Origin: Eumeta japonica
Taxonomy: Eukaryota; Arthropoda; Insecta; Lepidoptera; Psychidae
Assembly: GCA_005406025.1 (NCBI GenBank)
Contig: BGZK01000101.1
Span: forward strand, 310,001 to 374,000
DNA: 64,000 nucleotides
Direction: 5' to 3'
Shown here: positions 33,300 through 45,040 of the stretch, piece after piece
How the letters are laid out: each line of letters opens with the position of its first letter
Numbering within the stretch: the stretch's first letter is position 1
Notes under the pieces: generated by a model
What the model saw: the letters and a program-made list of their open reading frames with translations, nothing else
Told to the model about the DNA's origin: nothing
Databases searched by the model: none
Position numbers and translations under genes: made by a program

Positions 33300-34005
33300 T
33301 ATTCTTTTCTGATTTGAAAAGCGTCAGGGCAGACATTACAAAAGGCGAATTTCTTTCAAGGAAATATTATAACCAGTCAATCTTCTCCTGTCTAATATAA
33401 ATATTTATCGTGGGATCCTCCTAAGTAACGGGTAAGATGCGATGTTTTGTTCAGAGAAGTGATTGGTGAAATCTGGTATACCGGTTATCATCGGTGGCAC
33501 ATGTCTATGGTGGTTCAAGGATCCTTTTTTTTTTTTTCACCCCCGGAAGAGTGGATGTCCGATATCTGGATACGCAGACGGCGGTTTGGAAGTGCATAGT
33601 GTTCCATTGCTGAGGCAGCCTCAGCCCGCAACATTTCTTCTAACATATTTGCCTGCACTGCCTACTGCCGAGGTCTCATCACAGATGAGAGAACAAGAAT
33701 AAATATAGATGGAAAGTGATCCCAGTTCAATATTCGAAATCAGGTACCTACCTTAATCTCTTTGTACACCATTTGATTGTGAACATCATTAAGTGTGATT
33801 ATATATCTTTTTTTGGCACTTGCATTATATACACTAATCATGTACAATGTTTATCATCTGTCTCAATTGACAAAACAGGTAATTTAGACCTAAGTTGAAC
33901 CCTATTATATGTCAGGTCACATAAAAAAACAACCTTACGCCCTGAACCTCATGTCTTATTTAATATAAATTAAATATTCAGTATTGTATATTTATGCTTT
34001 TATTT
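33300..34005. other. Non-coding stretch, GC-richer between 33460 and 33700
   Basis: A 79-codon plus-strand frame (33463-33702) has no recognisable domain and includes a T12 run read as poly-F. Possibly part of an unrecognised repeat. Confidence 0.35.
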
Positions 34006-34009
34006 ACTT

Positions 34010-34475
34010 ATATTGTCCAACTGACTAATAAAAAATACAGCTATACATGAGTTATAAAAAACACATGCACATATGCCAAAAAACATATAGACAGACAGTA
34101 GCCTATTATTTACGCAATCACATGTTCTTACTGTGGGTATACAAACTTTCATCAAGATCAGTGAAACCTTTTTTTTAGTTATAGAAAAACGTACAGACAG
34201 ACAAACAGACAAACCGGAAAATAATAGCCTACAATTTACAAAATAAAATGTTCTTACTCTATACCAATTTTAATCATAATCGGTCTAACCGTTCTTACGT
34301 TATAAAAACACATACAGACAGACACAGTAAAACAACAGACAGTGGCCTATCATGTGCGCAACTACATTTTATTATTGTATACCAATTTTCATTTCGATCG
34401 GCCGAGAAGTTCTTGAGTTATAAGAAGACATACAGACAGACAGATAGACAGACAGACAAAAATAAAAAAAAAGAG
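34010..34475 (+). repeat. Diverged tandem repeats linked by ACAGACAG runs, ~120-bp period
   Basis: Three full units and a partial one. Anchors are 'GCCTATTATTTACGCAATCA' (34102), 'GCCTACAATTTACAAAATAA' (34227) and 'GCCTATCATGTGCGCAACTA' (34345). Each leads through 'TATAC.AA.TTTCATC..GATC' and 'GTTATA.AA' into ACAGACAGAC. The unit resembles lepidopteran retroelement 3' tails ('TTTCATCAAAATCGGTCCAG...CAGACAGACAG' type), repeated in tandem. Confidence 0.7.
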
Positions 34476-34479
34476 TAGA

Positions 34480-36440
34480 ACGTGAATTACTGCATCATAA
34501 AATGATTATCTATCACAAAATTATGTGAAAAAAAAAATGTACAGACAGAGCCAATAGACTTATATAGTGGTATAGATAATGGTGTGATAGTTTAATAGTA
34601 CTTAGTGTATCTATCGGAATATAATATACGGAATGCACTAAAGTACATGCATAAGATGTATTTATACATAAGCAAAAGTCCTAACCCTTTCATAATGAAA
34701 ATAGGCGGCTAGTGCACGGGTCGAATACCCCGAAGTTGTTTTGAGTCATAAGATAATCATTCCATAGGATCATATAGCAACAGGAAATAATATGTTATTC
34801 TCCTTTTATTATACGTTTAGTTGAACGAAGCTTCGGCATAAGCAAAGCGAAGCCTTGTGCCATTTTAATTTAATTTAACATTTTTTTTATTGAAAAATAT
34901 ACAATTGACATTGTCTTTCCTTTCTCTGCTAAAATTCTACTATAAACCCCTTTTTATCTTTCTGTGTTATAACTTTTTCTTCAGAGTTAATACAACTACA
35001 ATATCGTATACATCAAAAACACGATCCGTCTTGCCAATTAAATCACCATCAGTCCTTGGCTGCCACTCAAACATCTTATTAGCTTCCTTCAAATTAAATC
35101 CCGAAGCTTGAACAAGGGGCAAACCTTCAGTCTGTCTCTAAGAAAGATTTTATTACACAAAGAAGCATTCATATGTAATGGCGGCTTAGTTAAAGACATT
35201 AGAACTAACCTGGATGTTGGGATATATGACAGAAGTGGGACTCAGAGTTGACGTACGTAATTCTCAATTTATTTATTGAATATAATCAAAACAGTGCACA
35301 AGACGTGCAACAAATATTTATCACTATAAAAAAAAATAAACTACAAAGTTTAAGCTTGCATTTGACAACTGTTAATCTTGTTAATTTTATAACCAATAAT
35401 ATTTAAAATAATTAAAATTACGGACAACAGCACACAATATTTTCGATGCTTAATAAAAAAAAGTCTTTGTAGCCACGTTATATAGGTTACGTGAAACGAG
35501 GATAGTATGAAAGAACCTAAAACTACCTACGTGGTTTATGAACGTTTCCCGAGTTCCAGCTTCGCATATTTCTTTGGAATTACGGCCAACATCAAGTTTT
35601 ACCACAAATTAATATTTGGTTAATGTAGGAAATCTTCCTTTATCGTAATCGTATTTAAACGGTTACGATCAATCATTATGAATTCATTGAGGTGTGGGTG
35701 TTTGCGTAAAATAGAAAACACTAGATATAACTTTAGGTTCAATAAGTTGCAATAGGTATTTATACATGGAATCGATATCAGATTTTCGCGTCATATTACG
35801 CGATTCCTCTATGCGAGTTCTGAATGGAGCGTTATATCATCATAAAATATCATGTATCATATAATTACCTTGAACCTGCTCATCGGAAATTTTCCTTAGA
35901 GTTTAATATGTTCTGTTCACGCTAGTCGGAGTACAAAAACAACAAATATTTGCCTTCAAGGAAAAATTTGCTTAATATGGAACATCTATTTAATATTAGG
36001 CTAATAGCATTTACACTTACAATCACCTAAGGTCTATATCCTTTTTGAGAGGATAAACGCTCGTCAATTTAAATAAAAAATACCTAAGTGATTTATAATA
36101 CACGAGATCTATTAACAACATCATCAACGACAATGTTATTAAGTACTAAGATTTAGATGATGAAAGTGTACCATCAAAATTAGCGTAGTAAATTGAATAT
36201 TAACTTTAGCATCTCATTTTATCTACAAGAAATAAAGAAACGGAGAAAAAAAATTAAAAATGTTCAAGAAAAAATGTGATTAACATAGACTTGGGATTAA
36301 AAATAAAAATAAACTGTGGTTTATTTGTCGTTTGCATAAATTTCCAAAGTGATTTAAGGGGTTCTGTACGCACTTGTTGAATAAAGTCTTTATCGATATT
36401 CAAAATTTATTCTTGAATAATTTTAAGATAAGGTTCCAGA
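34480..36440. other. AT-rich non-coding stretch
   Basis: No gene recognised. 'GTTGGGATATATGACAGAAG' at 35216 looks like an LTR start, but no partner LTR, primer site or ORF was seen. Confidence 0.45.
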
Positions 36441-36639
36441 GGGTGTCTATCTAAACAAAGCCTGTCCTGCTTTGAGCAGGGACACACGGGCACGCGCACC
36501 CGGAGTCCTCAAGCTTCTGTATGTCCCAGTCACTACTCCTTTTAGGGATGGCAGTATCCCTGAAAAGAGTAGTGACTACCGTATCCTTTCAACCCCAAAA
36601 CCTTAAGGTCCCTTTAACTTCTATCCTTCGTACTTCCTC

Positions 36640-37490
36640 AAAAACTCACAAAATTTAATGTTCGTGGAAATAAAAAAATATTACCTCAGGAGGGTACTGG
36701 TATTGCCAAAGAATCCCTTCCCGGGCTAGTGCCGGGTAGTCCCATCCTATCTGTATCAAGATCCCATCGTATCTGACAAATTTCTGTATCAAGGAATCGT
36801 GAGCACTAGGCTCGATTGTGGCGACGAGGTTGACCACCCGTCACGCCTAGTTCTGCTGAGAGGAAAAACGGGAACTTGAGAAGTCCGTTTCGGTACTCTG
36901 AATGTGTGTGGAGATGTGGATGATAAATGTGGAAAATAAAGTTAATAGGACCTTGCTCGCTATTATGAATAGTAAAAGCCTCTCACGGAAAGCGCACTTG
37001 GCTATCCATAATGGAGTCCTTATGCCTACGCTTATGTACGATAATGAAAGCTAGATATGACAGAAGAAAAATGAAAGTATGATCAATGTAGTGGAGAAGC
37101 GATCGCTGCGTAGTATGTGCGGAGTGTCTCAGAAAGGTATAGAAACAGTGATGTTACAAGCGGTGTGGGTTGAAGGAAGACGTAGTGACTAGAGTAGAAA
37201 GATCCGGTGATTTGGCTATCTGGAGAGGATAAATAAAAATTGACTGACAAAACAATTCCATAGAGTGAATGTGTGTAATGAAAAGATAGGGTTGCCCTAT
37301 AAAATTTTAAACAGACCAAATTGTTGACATATTAGATAAGAGCCAAGTTTTAAGCACCCGAAACCGACGAGCTTGCATGATAAGACTATGGATTTCAGTG
37401 AGGCAAGAGTGATATGCAAAGATCGTACTATGTGGAAATATATTGTCTCTTCTTACCCTACTGGGAAATAGGCGTGAGTTTATATTATTA
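36640..37490 (+). pseudogene. Internally deleted non-LTR retrotransposon (EN start fused to RT/C-terminal part)
   Basis: At 36889 the frame reads FGTLNVCGDVDDK, which I recognise as the start of the endonuclease domain of lepidopteran LINE ORFs of the type often misannotated as 'craniofacial development protein 2'. Within about 45 bp the sequence jumps, one base out of frame, to NKVNRTLLAIMNSKSLSRKA and HLAIHNGVLMPTLMYDNES, the region after the RT catalytic core. It continues through NVVEKRSLRSMCGVSQK and ends FSEARVICKDRTMWKYIVSS plus YPTGK. A stop, frameshifts and a TTA-rich tail (about 37476-37495) follow. Most of EN and the catalytic RT core are missing. The GC-richer lead-in from about 36440 may be the 5' untranslated part. 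Confidence 0.8.
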
Positions 37491-37499
37491 TTATTAAAA

Positions 37500-39230
37500 A
37501 CTTACTTGTTACAGTAAAGCCTACAACAAAATTACGATCGTTTTGAGAACAGGTATCCATGGACATAACTAGTTGAAATTATTATAATTGTTCTTATTGT
37601 ACTTACATACAATGCAGTTTTAAAAGAACCAACCCACAAATTTTTTACCGTTTTTCTTGAGATAAAACTTATATCCGATCGACTTGCAAACTCATATTAT
37701 AATTACGTATTTTTGAATGCATTATTTATAACATTTGTAATAAAGATATATTCGAATTTGAAGAATTCAACGACTGCTGAATTAAAACGGCCTGTTATTG
37801 ACTTTTCGACGCATATTACTCGAACACGTCCGTCTAGTTGAATGATAGACTGACTGATGGGAACGAGTGTGTGCTTTCTTTCAAATTAAACTCTGTAAAT
37901 ACTGATCGCGTCATCTATACGCAAGTATCCTTTGTATACTTACTCTGGCATAAACGAGAGATAAGGAGACTCATGTAAATATTCTTTATAATTGAATCCT
38001 TATTTCATAAACAAAACGTCATTATTTCTTTTTTCTGAAAATCATTTATTTTTATGTTTTTATTTTTTTTAGATGTCTTTTTTAGTATATTATTATCGTA
38101 GTGAATATAATACTTCAAAATTCTATATACGTTTCTTCGGACGCTATGAACTTTTGATTTTAACACGTACACAGTACTCAAAGAAAATTAAAGACCACAT
38201 TCAGTGCCGAAAGACATGCCACCTAAGTACAGTCAGCTGACATCGTGTAAGTACTAAAATAGTATATAATCCTGCCGTAGTTCCTTTATCCTAACCACTC
38301 AACTTCTTTTTTCATCTCGTGGCAACTCGATAAGAATCAACCGCTTTCGTGGTCACTTCTCTCTCTCACTCTACTGTGGAGTACAAGTAGAGGTATATTT
38401 GTACATCACGCTTGTGTCTTTATCACTATTGACAGCGATCGCTACCAGTTATCCTCTTTTTAGGTTCCCTTGATCCTGGCGGTTGTGAACTACCTGAATA
38501 CCTAGTGGTAGTTGTTCCGCACTACGCCACTAAATAATACTTTTCTGTCAATAGTATTAACACTATAGACGATAGGACTCGTTCAATGCCATACAAAAAA
38601 ATAGTCTTTAAAAATAATAACATTTATTTAGTTTTGACGTAACTTGAATACCCAAATATATGCAAAAGTTACTTAAGTTATCGGTTAAATGTTGAGAAGA
38701 ACGAAAATCGATCTGACAATATTTTGTTAACTATACCAGTTGTTATTCCGGGAACCACGCCGCGTCGCTCGTATCGGAAACTTGTCTATGCCAAATATAA
38801 ATGTAAATAGAAGACAAAGGGGAAGCAGCCACACGTCCCGTAAATCAGATCAGTACACTCAGTACCACGAAAATTTAGATAGGTACTAGTGTAGTAGGCT
38901 ATTAGCCTACAAGTCGAATTACGCGATACCCAAGTCACAAATTTCGTTATACTACATCTTCATAGTCGTAAAATTATCAGATATTTTTTTTCTTCACAGT
39001 GAAACCTTTGAAAACACAGTTCCTTTTGATTTTTTACTGAAAACTTAACGATGTTTTATTATGTGGAGCAAAAAAAATTCCTTAAATTCAAGAAGAATTC
39101 CCTAAATTCAGAAATAATCCCCAATAATATGGGAACGAACGAAATAATTTGCACAACGGCGTATTTCATTACATCAACTTTTATTCGAATTCAAAACAAA
39201 TTCACTTTAAAGTCTCCGACCGGGCTCATA
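37500..39230. other. AT-rich non-coding stretch
   Basis: Nothing recognised. Confidence 0.5.
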
Positions 39231-39234
39231 AACG

Positions 39235-39760
39235 AATGAATCGCCTGTCACACAATAATAGAGCCGGTCGACCGAATTCATTTTGACGCGCCCGCGGCCC
39301 ATAACTCAGAAGGGCATTACGCGCCGCGTCCCCACTTCCGCGAGGGCCCGCCCTCACCAACGGATTATTTTAACGGTTACTTGCCCGTAACCGAGTCGGC
39401 GAGCATAAGCAAATATTTTCAGCCAATAAATAATTCCGCGCGCGGCGCCGCCGGGAGCTAATCGAAAAGTACATTTCGTGTAACATTAGAGTCGCACGAT
39501 TTAACAGCGCGTGTGACTGCACCCTTATGGGCGGCGATATTTTTTTTACACTCCGATCCTTATGAATTTATGTTTCCCTTCCGGCCCCCGGAGCTCTTTA
39601 TCGGGGATGACCTCGGCGGGGGGAAGGAGGGTAGGGCGTGCCCTCCGTCATAAATCCGAAGGAGAGGCTCTCCGGTTGTCGCTAGACGCGGAATCTGGCG
39701 CCGACTATGTTTTGAGGGTCTGCATGAGCAAGAGGCGGCATTGAAATACTGAGAACGTAA
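39235..39760. promoter_or_regulatory. GC-rich island pair
   Basis: 39260-39480 has 'GACGCGCCCGCGGCCCATAA' and 'TTCCGCGCGCGGCGCCGCCG'. 39570-39690 has 'CGGCCCCCGGAGCTC'. Open frames occur on both strands (39560-39799), so coding is unlikely. Possibly conserved regulatory sequence. Confidence 0.3.
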
Positions 39761-39764
39761 AATT

Positions 39765-40145
39765 TCGCCCAAATAAAAGTGAAACAAAGATCGTTTCACT
39801 ATCGGGCTTACGATCCATAATTTATTAGAGGTAATGGCTCCGGGAGTATCCGAGGGTTTCGGTGAACGCGTACGTTACCGCTTACCTCTATAGTAATTTT
39901 CTATAGTCTATTCTATATTCTAGTATTTTCTAGAGTTGCGGTAAACACGCGTGTTCCGTTTGAAATTTCTTGTATTTGAACAGAATCAAGCGATTAACTT
40001 TTTTATATTTATCAAAATATAATCAAAATGTGTGATTAACTAAAATATACGACTGTGATTATTAAAAGAAATTCCGCGATGTATGCTAAATAAACCATTT
40101 CATAAACACTATCAGAAATATTAATGGTAAACAATTACTAATGTT
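39765..40145. other. AT-rich non-coding stretch
   Basis: Nothing recognised. Confidence 0.45.
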
Positions 40146-40149
40146 ATGA

Positions 40150-40465
40150 ATAAAGCGCCCGTGTGACCTGTAACATAGGCTCCTCGGCTCCGCCCGGTCC
40201 GCCCTTCGGTCGGTGCGGTAGGCCTTTGACGCTGGCCGGGCCCGTTCGCCGGCAGGCCGGGATTCGCGGCTCGGGACACTTTCCGGTTGAATCTTAATTT
40301 ATTTGCCTACGCGAGGCGGGGGCGCCGGCGGATGTTGCAGTATGCTAATGCGCCGCCCGCCCGCCCGCCCCGTCAGCAGGGCGGGCGGCTGGCGGGCGGA
40401 TCTACCGTTTAAAATTCCCTACCGGCGACCGGCGGGGTCGCCGCGTCCGACGCGCATAAACCATC
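40150..40465. promoter_or_regulatory. Strongest GC-rich island of the window
   Basis: A very GC-rich block of about 300 bp with CG-rich runs: 'GGCTCCTCGGCTCCGCCCGG', four CGCC-type units at 40350-40370 ('CCGCCCGCCCGCCCGCCCCG') and the complementary-strand 'GGGCGGGCGGCTGGCGGGCG'. The last two can pair with each other. No long ORF. Candidate CpG-rich promoter or enhancer. Confidence 0.35.
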
Positions 40466-40524
40466 TTGTTACACCTCGCTAGGAAATTAACGAATATAAT
40501 GTATATTCATGTATGTGTATTAAT

Positions 40525-40525
<1 letters not shown>

Positions 40526-40562
<37 letters not shown>

Positions 40563-40585
40563 TGTGTGTATGTATGTGTGTATGT
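40526..40585. repeat. (GT)n microsatellite
   Basis: About 17 uninterrupted TG units to 40560, then interrupted TGTGTATG-type units. Confidence 0.95.
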
Positions 40586-40589
40586 CGAG

Positions 40590-41975
40590 TCAGGTTTAAA
40601 TCACCCCAATGCTGAGGCGTACCCTCTCAATATCTATTTACTTTAAACTGATGGGCTCGAATCTTATATTCTTTTGGGGTCTTAATAATGGATCAGTAAA
40701 AGGATATATCTTAGTAATGGAACATAGGTGTCTACAAGATAGTAAAATATGTTGCCTAGATATTATATTCGTTTCATATTTGCAGCTCAATAGAAACTCA
40801 GGGAGGTTAAGATGTGAAATATTTTGTGAACGTTGAGACTCGCAATATAGAAATAAAAATAATCTCTGTCCATTTCAAATAATTTGTTAGACAAACGACT
40901 ATCCGAGAAGTGTAAAAGTAATAAATACGAAATGGCGATATTTTTCTTTTTAAAATACTTACAAGTATGCGGTTGAACGAATTAATTTAAATTTAAATAT
41001 TTTACTAGAAAAGTCAATAAGGACAAAATTAGAATATATAACATGAAAAGTCACAAGTCGTTTAATCTATTGGATACGCGATATTGGCTTGCATCTTGAT
41101 CTATGGCTTGGCGACAGTAGGGCGCGAGATCATAGTGTTTGTGTAAACACTATATTGCCAATGTCGACCCTACAACTAAATGTATGAGTTAAACATCTTT
41201 TAGTGAAAACCATAGCGAAACCGAAAAAAGATTCTCTGTGAACACGTGACGAAGTAAATCTACTACCTAGTGCAAATTTTTATTATCCACAATTCTATTT
41301 GATTGAATAAAAATGGATTATCATTAGGTGCGCATTTTATATAAAAAAAAATAATAATTCAGTAAGTTATAATTAATGTCAAATCTAAACGTTCACGAAG
41401 TCGAAAATGAAATAAAGAGTTCCAAACTTTTTAGTGAAAGAACATAATCATCAACTTCCAACGAATACCCGTGGAGTTGAGGTCGTTAAATGGGAACACA
41501 ATCTGTTTTCTATAATGTAGGTATGTACTACAAAACGATTATTTAAACTCGGCTCTGTTAGAGAGAAAATTAAATTTAAATTTGTACCTTAAAAGCTAAA
41601 AATATGTTGCAGAAAAGAAAAATAGATTCAGTGAAATAGAGCTAATGGGAATGTTCTTTAATTCCTTAAAATACAACTCGATAGTCTAATGCAGTGTCTA
41701 TGGTGTAAATATAAAAGTCTAAAATAACAAATACTTTATAATAAAATCTATATATATACATAATGAAAATACTCAACGTTTGTAATTGGTTATGGGCCAT
41801 TTGTAATATAAAAAATGTAAAAGTATGTTTGAATGGATGTTCGTCATACGCTGACGACGGCTGACTAGATTGTAATAGGGACTTTAACCATGCGACGCGA
41901 AATCGTTTGTACATGGTTTTAATATTTTTTTATATTATGTTTCTTTGGATCTCTGTTGCTGTAAAAATAGTTTTT
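40590..41975. other. AT-rich non-coding stretch
   Basis: Short ORFs (40609-40836; 41666-41914, -) show no recognisable features. Confidence 0.45.
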
Positions 41976-41979
41976 TTTA

Positions 41980-42165
41980 TCACTATCATTAACGCCCAAG
42001 GGAGGACTAAGTTCGGTAACGAGTTCTGTTTTGGAACCGTAAATGTAACGGCGCCCGAAGCCGGCAGCTTAACCAGGAGTGACGTCGAGAACATGACCGC
42101 GATCACGATTAAAAGTGGCAGAAAAATCGACCCATATAGCAAGTGAAGGAATTAATTCTATGCTC
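41980..42165 (+). repeat. Degenerate hexamer-like repeat segment
   Basis: 'GGAGGACTAAGTTCGGTAAC', 'GACGTCGAGAACATGACCGC' and 'GATCACGATTAAAAGTGGCA'. The flanks 'GTAAAAATAG...ATCATTAACGCC' and 'AAGTGAAGGAATTAATTCTA' parallel those of 14925-15180. Confidence 0.5.
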
Positions 42166-42469
42166 GTGATACCAAAACCCGGATCACATTTAAATATTTA
42201 AAAAAAAAGAACGAAATTTACATTCAACGAAGTGGGCGGGTGACCGCTAGTGTAAATATACAAATGCATATTTGTTAGACTCTATTCAGTATTGAATCAA
42301 AATGGAACTGTCGATTTAAGGATTGATTTCATTTACTTTGTTTATTGACCATTCATTTAAATAAAGTTTTTACAGTCCGCTCGACGTAGACTACGACTAG
42401 GGCTATCTAAAAAAAAATGTACGCGAAAATATAACAGTCATAATACGAAATTGCGTGTTACTTCGGTGG

Positions 42470-42780
42470 ATTAAAAACGACTTGCCGCGTTCGCCGCAGA
42501 ACGGCCAAACGGCGCGACGACTTACTCGCCCGCGTGAGCGCCCTTAGGCACTCGGTTCGTTTACCTAGCTTCTGACCCTTTTTATCGCTAATAACGTTAA
42601 GGAGGCCGGCTCCTTCGCGTCGAAGGAGCATAAAGTAAATCTCTACTGTGAACGTATTTCAGCCGTAAAAATTTAACAGGGTTAGGACACGAGAACCCTG
42701 TTTAGGCCCGCCGTAAACGCTCAATTTGTTTGCGCGCGCGCCGACACCAGACCCGTCTCGCATCCCTTGACGTCTAAATC
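42470..42780. promoter_or_regulatory. GC-rich island
   Basis: 'GCGTTCGCCGCAGAACGGCC', 'GGAGGCCGGCTCCTTCGCGT' and 'TTTGCGCGCGCGCCGACACC' occur in an AT-rich setting. A short hairpin is possible between GGCTCCTTCG and CGAAGGAGC (about 42608-42630). No gene recognised. Confidence 0.3.
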
Positions 42781-42944
42781 GTGTATATGATACGAGAATT
42801 GTTTTACACACAGCTCGGCTTTTGCCCGCTCGTTTCGATGAACGTGAATAAAATTTTGCTACCATTATTTTCTTTTCCTCGAGCAGAATTTTTTTCTGAG
42901 TGTGGTGTGGATCCCATCAAAAAGAATATAGGCGCCATACAGGC

Positions 42945-43030
42945 ATTCCATATGGGTGCATGTTCCATAACGCCATGTTATCATTCCATATTGGAATTAT
43001 AACATTGCACCATATATGCCTCATATGGTT
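42945..43030. other. Nested inverted repeats (CATATGG/TGCACCATAT words)
   Basis: 'CCATATGGGTGCATGTT' pairs with 'ATAACATTGCACCATATATG' around 'TCCATATTGGA'. It is a small hairpin of unknown role. Confidence 0.4.
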
Positions 43031-43469
43031 GCATAGAAACGTCATCCACACGGACTACCCAAATGAATAGTCAGGAGTAATTTATGCATATATACGTATA
43101 CATAAGATCTCTTCAATAAATTGGTAAACGAATAAACTTGTTGTTGCTCTGTAAACAAAGATTTTATTTTAACAACTATTTCTATATCTAGGTTACACAT
43201 ATATACACTTATAATAAACGGAACTAACCTGTAAACAAAGAAACGACATTTATTGTTTATTCTTTCACATGTTATCTTATTTACAATTTCTGATTTACTT
43301 ATATTGAAATAACCTTAGTCATGACATGAACATTATTTGACGTTTTTTTTAAAATCTTAACCAAAGACAAATCACTTTATCTACTGTCTATAGTCAATAT
43401 TAAAGAATTAGTATAATAATTACTTTACATATATTTAACTTACATTGTGGTTTGTTCAAAGTGCATTTT

Positions 43470-43689
43470 ATTTGCAGACTGCAAATGAGAAATTCACTTT
43501 GGAGAATTCCTGTTTGGACAACGGTACCCTCGGGAACCGTTGAAGAGACTCAACTGCAGTGGTTTCCGAAATAGAATTATTGTCGAAAACTACAAAGGCT
43601 TCTACAATGAAGATAAAGATGCTTTTAGTTCGTTGCGATTCGTAAACATTTAATAAAATAAAAAAAAACAATAAAGTATGTAAATCCAT
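43470..43689 (-). CDS. Possible small secreted peptide, 73 codons; unrecognised
   Basis: On the minus strand 'TTAACAATGG' opens a frame beginning MDLHTLLFFFILLNVYESQR. This has the n-region and hydrophobic core of a signal peptide, with possible cleavage near residue 17-18. The rest (residues about 19-73) is polar with one cysteine near the end (FSFAVCK), and an AATAAA overlaps the stop region. A TATAAAAAATAAG stretch lies about 45 bp upstream of the ATG. A T-rich codon run could mimic a signal peptide, and no family is recognised. An internal 'TCTTCATTGTAG' could be a splice acceptor, giving other structures. Confidence 0.2.
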
Positions 43690-43884
43690 TGTTAAGTAAA
43701 TACGTGTTATAAATTCTTATTTTTTATAACTCCACAGAATATCCATGCGTCCCTCCTAAATGTATAAAATGCGGGAAGTATTATACCTTAAGCCCTTCGC
43801 CCCTGATTCAGTTCGGAGTACGAGCTAAGCGCTAACGACCGGCGTCCTCGACGAGGTGACGACGCCCTTAAACCTAAAGCTTAT

Positions 43885-44015
43885 GTGAATTTTTAGCGGA
43901 AACCAAATTAAAACCAATCACTCTGTGTCTTAGAGATCAGATTGAGCCGTCTGTTTAACCTAATCTCTAAGACACAGAGCGAGTGATGTTAATTTGGTTT
44001 CTGTTAAAAAATCAC
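43885..44015. other. Long hairpin with ~55-bp arms
   Basis: Left arm about 43885-43949, right arm about 43963-44015. Arm identity is high, with an identical core of CTCTGTGTCTTAGAGAT on the left and its complement on the right, and shared GAAACCAAATTAA. The loop is only about 13-20 nt. It could be a palindromic MITE, a pre-miRNA-like transcript or a source of small RNAs. No target duplication is obvious. Confidence 0.75.
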
Positions 44016-44019
44016 GAAC

Positions 44020-45000
44020 AAACTTACTCGTCCATGGTCAAGCATTGAAGTGTGTGCTTTCTCCTTCACAGGCAATGCGCTATCCACACATAATTTGTCG
44101 TTATACGTACAAAATCCTATTTACTTACTTTTCCAATTACACTGTTACAGTTTAAGTTTAGTATTTCGTTTCCACTGAAATAATGTTACTTGAAGTTTAC
44201 AACACTTAGAGCTTTTTGCGCGGCCTCATTTTAAAAGGGCTTTTAATAAAAAGTAGCTTTTAAAAGTCAGTTTTAAACTGAAAATTTAATTTAAAAGTGA
44301 CTTAACGGCATATTTAAAAGTAGGCCGTGGAAGAGGTTCTTACACTCATTAACCCTTTTTTAAAGAGAATTTACTTCATTTTACCATAGTCAGGACAAGT
44401 GTTGGTAACACTACACTGTAACGATATATGATAACCCCCTATACATGAAACTCTTGACAATTCAAAACGCCCAACTAGATCGGGCGAGCTTACGACGCGT
44501 TTCCGTCGTTCCAAACAGACTCTTTTCTTGATGGTCCTCTTGTCGTACTTATTAAGAAGGCCAAAGATCAAGCAAATCTTAAGTTTTCATATTCAACCCT
44601 TTTAGATTTGTCGATCTAAAGTAAACAACCAAAATACGTAACAAGACGGTTAATAAGTTGCACTAAATTTATGAAATTCGACATCGATATATTCTAGATT
44701 TTAGTATTATTTGATAAAAATTATACAAAGGAAAGCTGCTTGTTTATAAGCTACGCTTTCTTGATAAGCTAAGGCACGACGTTGATGGACCTACGACAGA
44801 GAAATCTAAGCGTAGCGGTTGGTGGTTAAGTCCGAATTTTCGTACGAAATATTACAACAGTTCAATTAACCTTTATCTATAATAAACAAAGACTACGCTC
44901 GACTAATTTTCGCTTTCATTTTTCTGAAAAATCATAAATCATATTAAATCTTTAATCTAACCGGACGTCTATAAGCTGAAAATCCTGTAAAATCTTATTA
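44020..45000. other. Non-coding stretch with TTTTAAAAGT repeats
   Basis: Between 44230 and 44325, TTTTAAAAG/TTTAAAAGT words recur about six times. Nothing else recognised. Confidence 0.45.
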
Positions 45001-45040
45001 CTCACTAAATAGTATCCGTCGATGTTCCTGCAAGACATTA

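Noticed and set aside
35213..35340. LTR start (TGTTGGGATATATGACAG...)
   Set aside because: No second LTR, primer-binding site or gag/pol frame was found.
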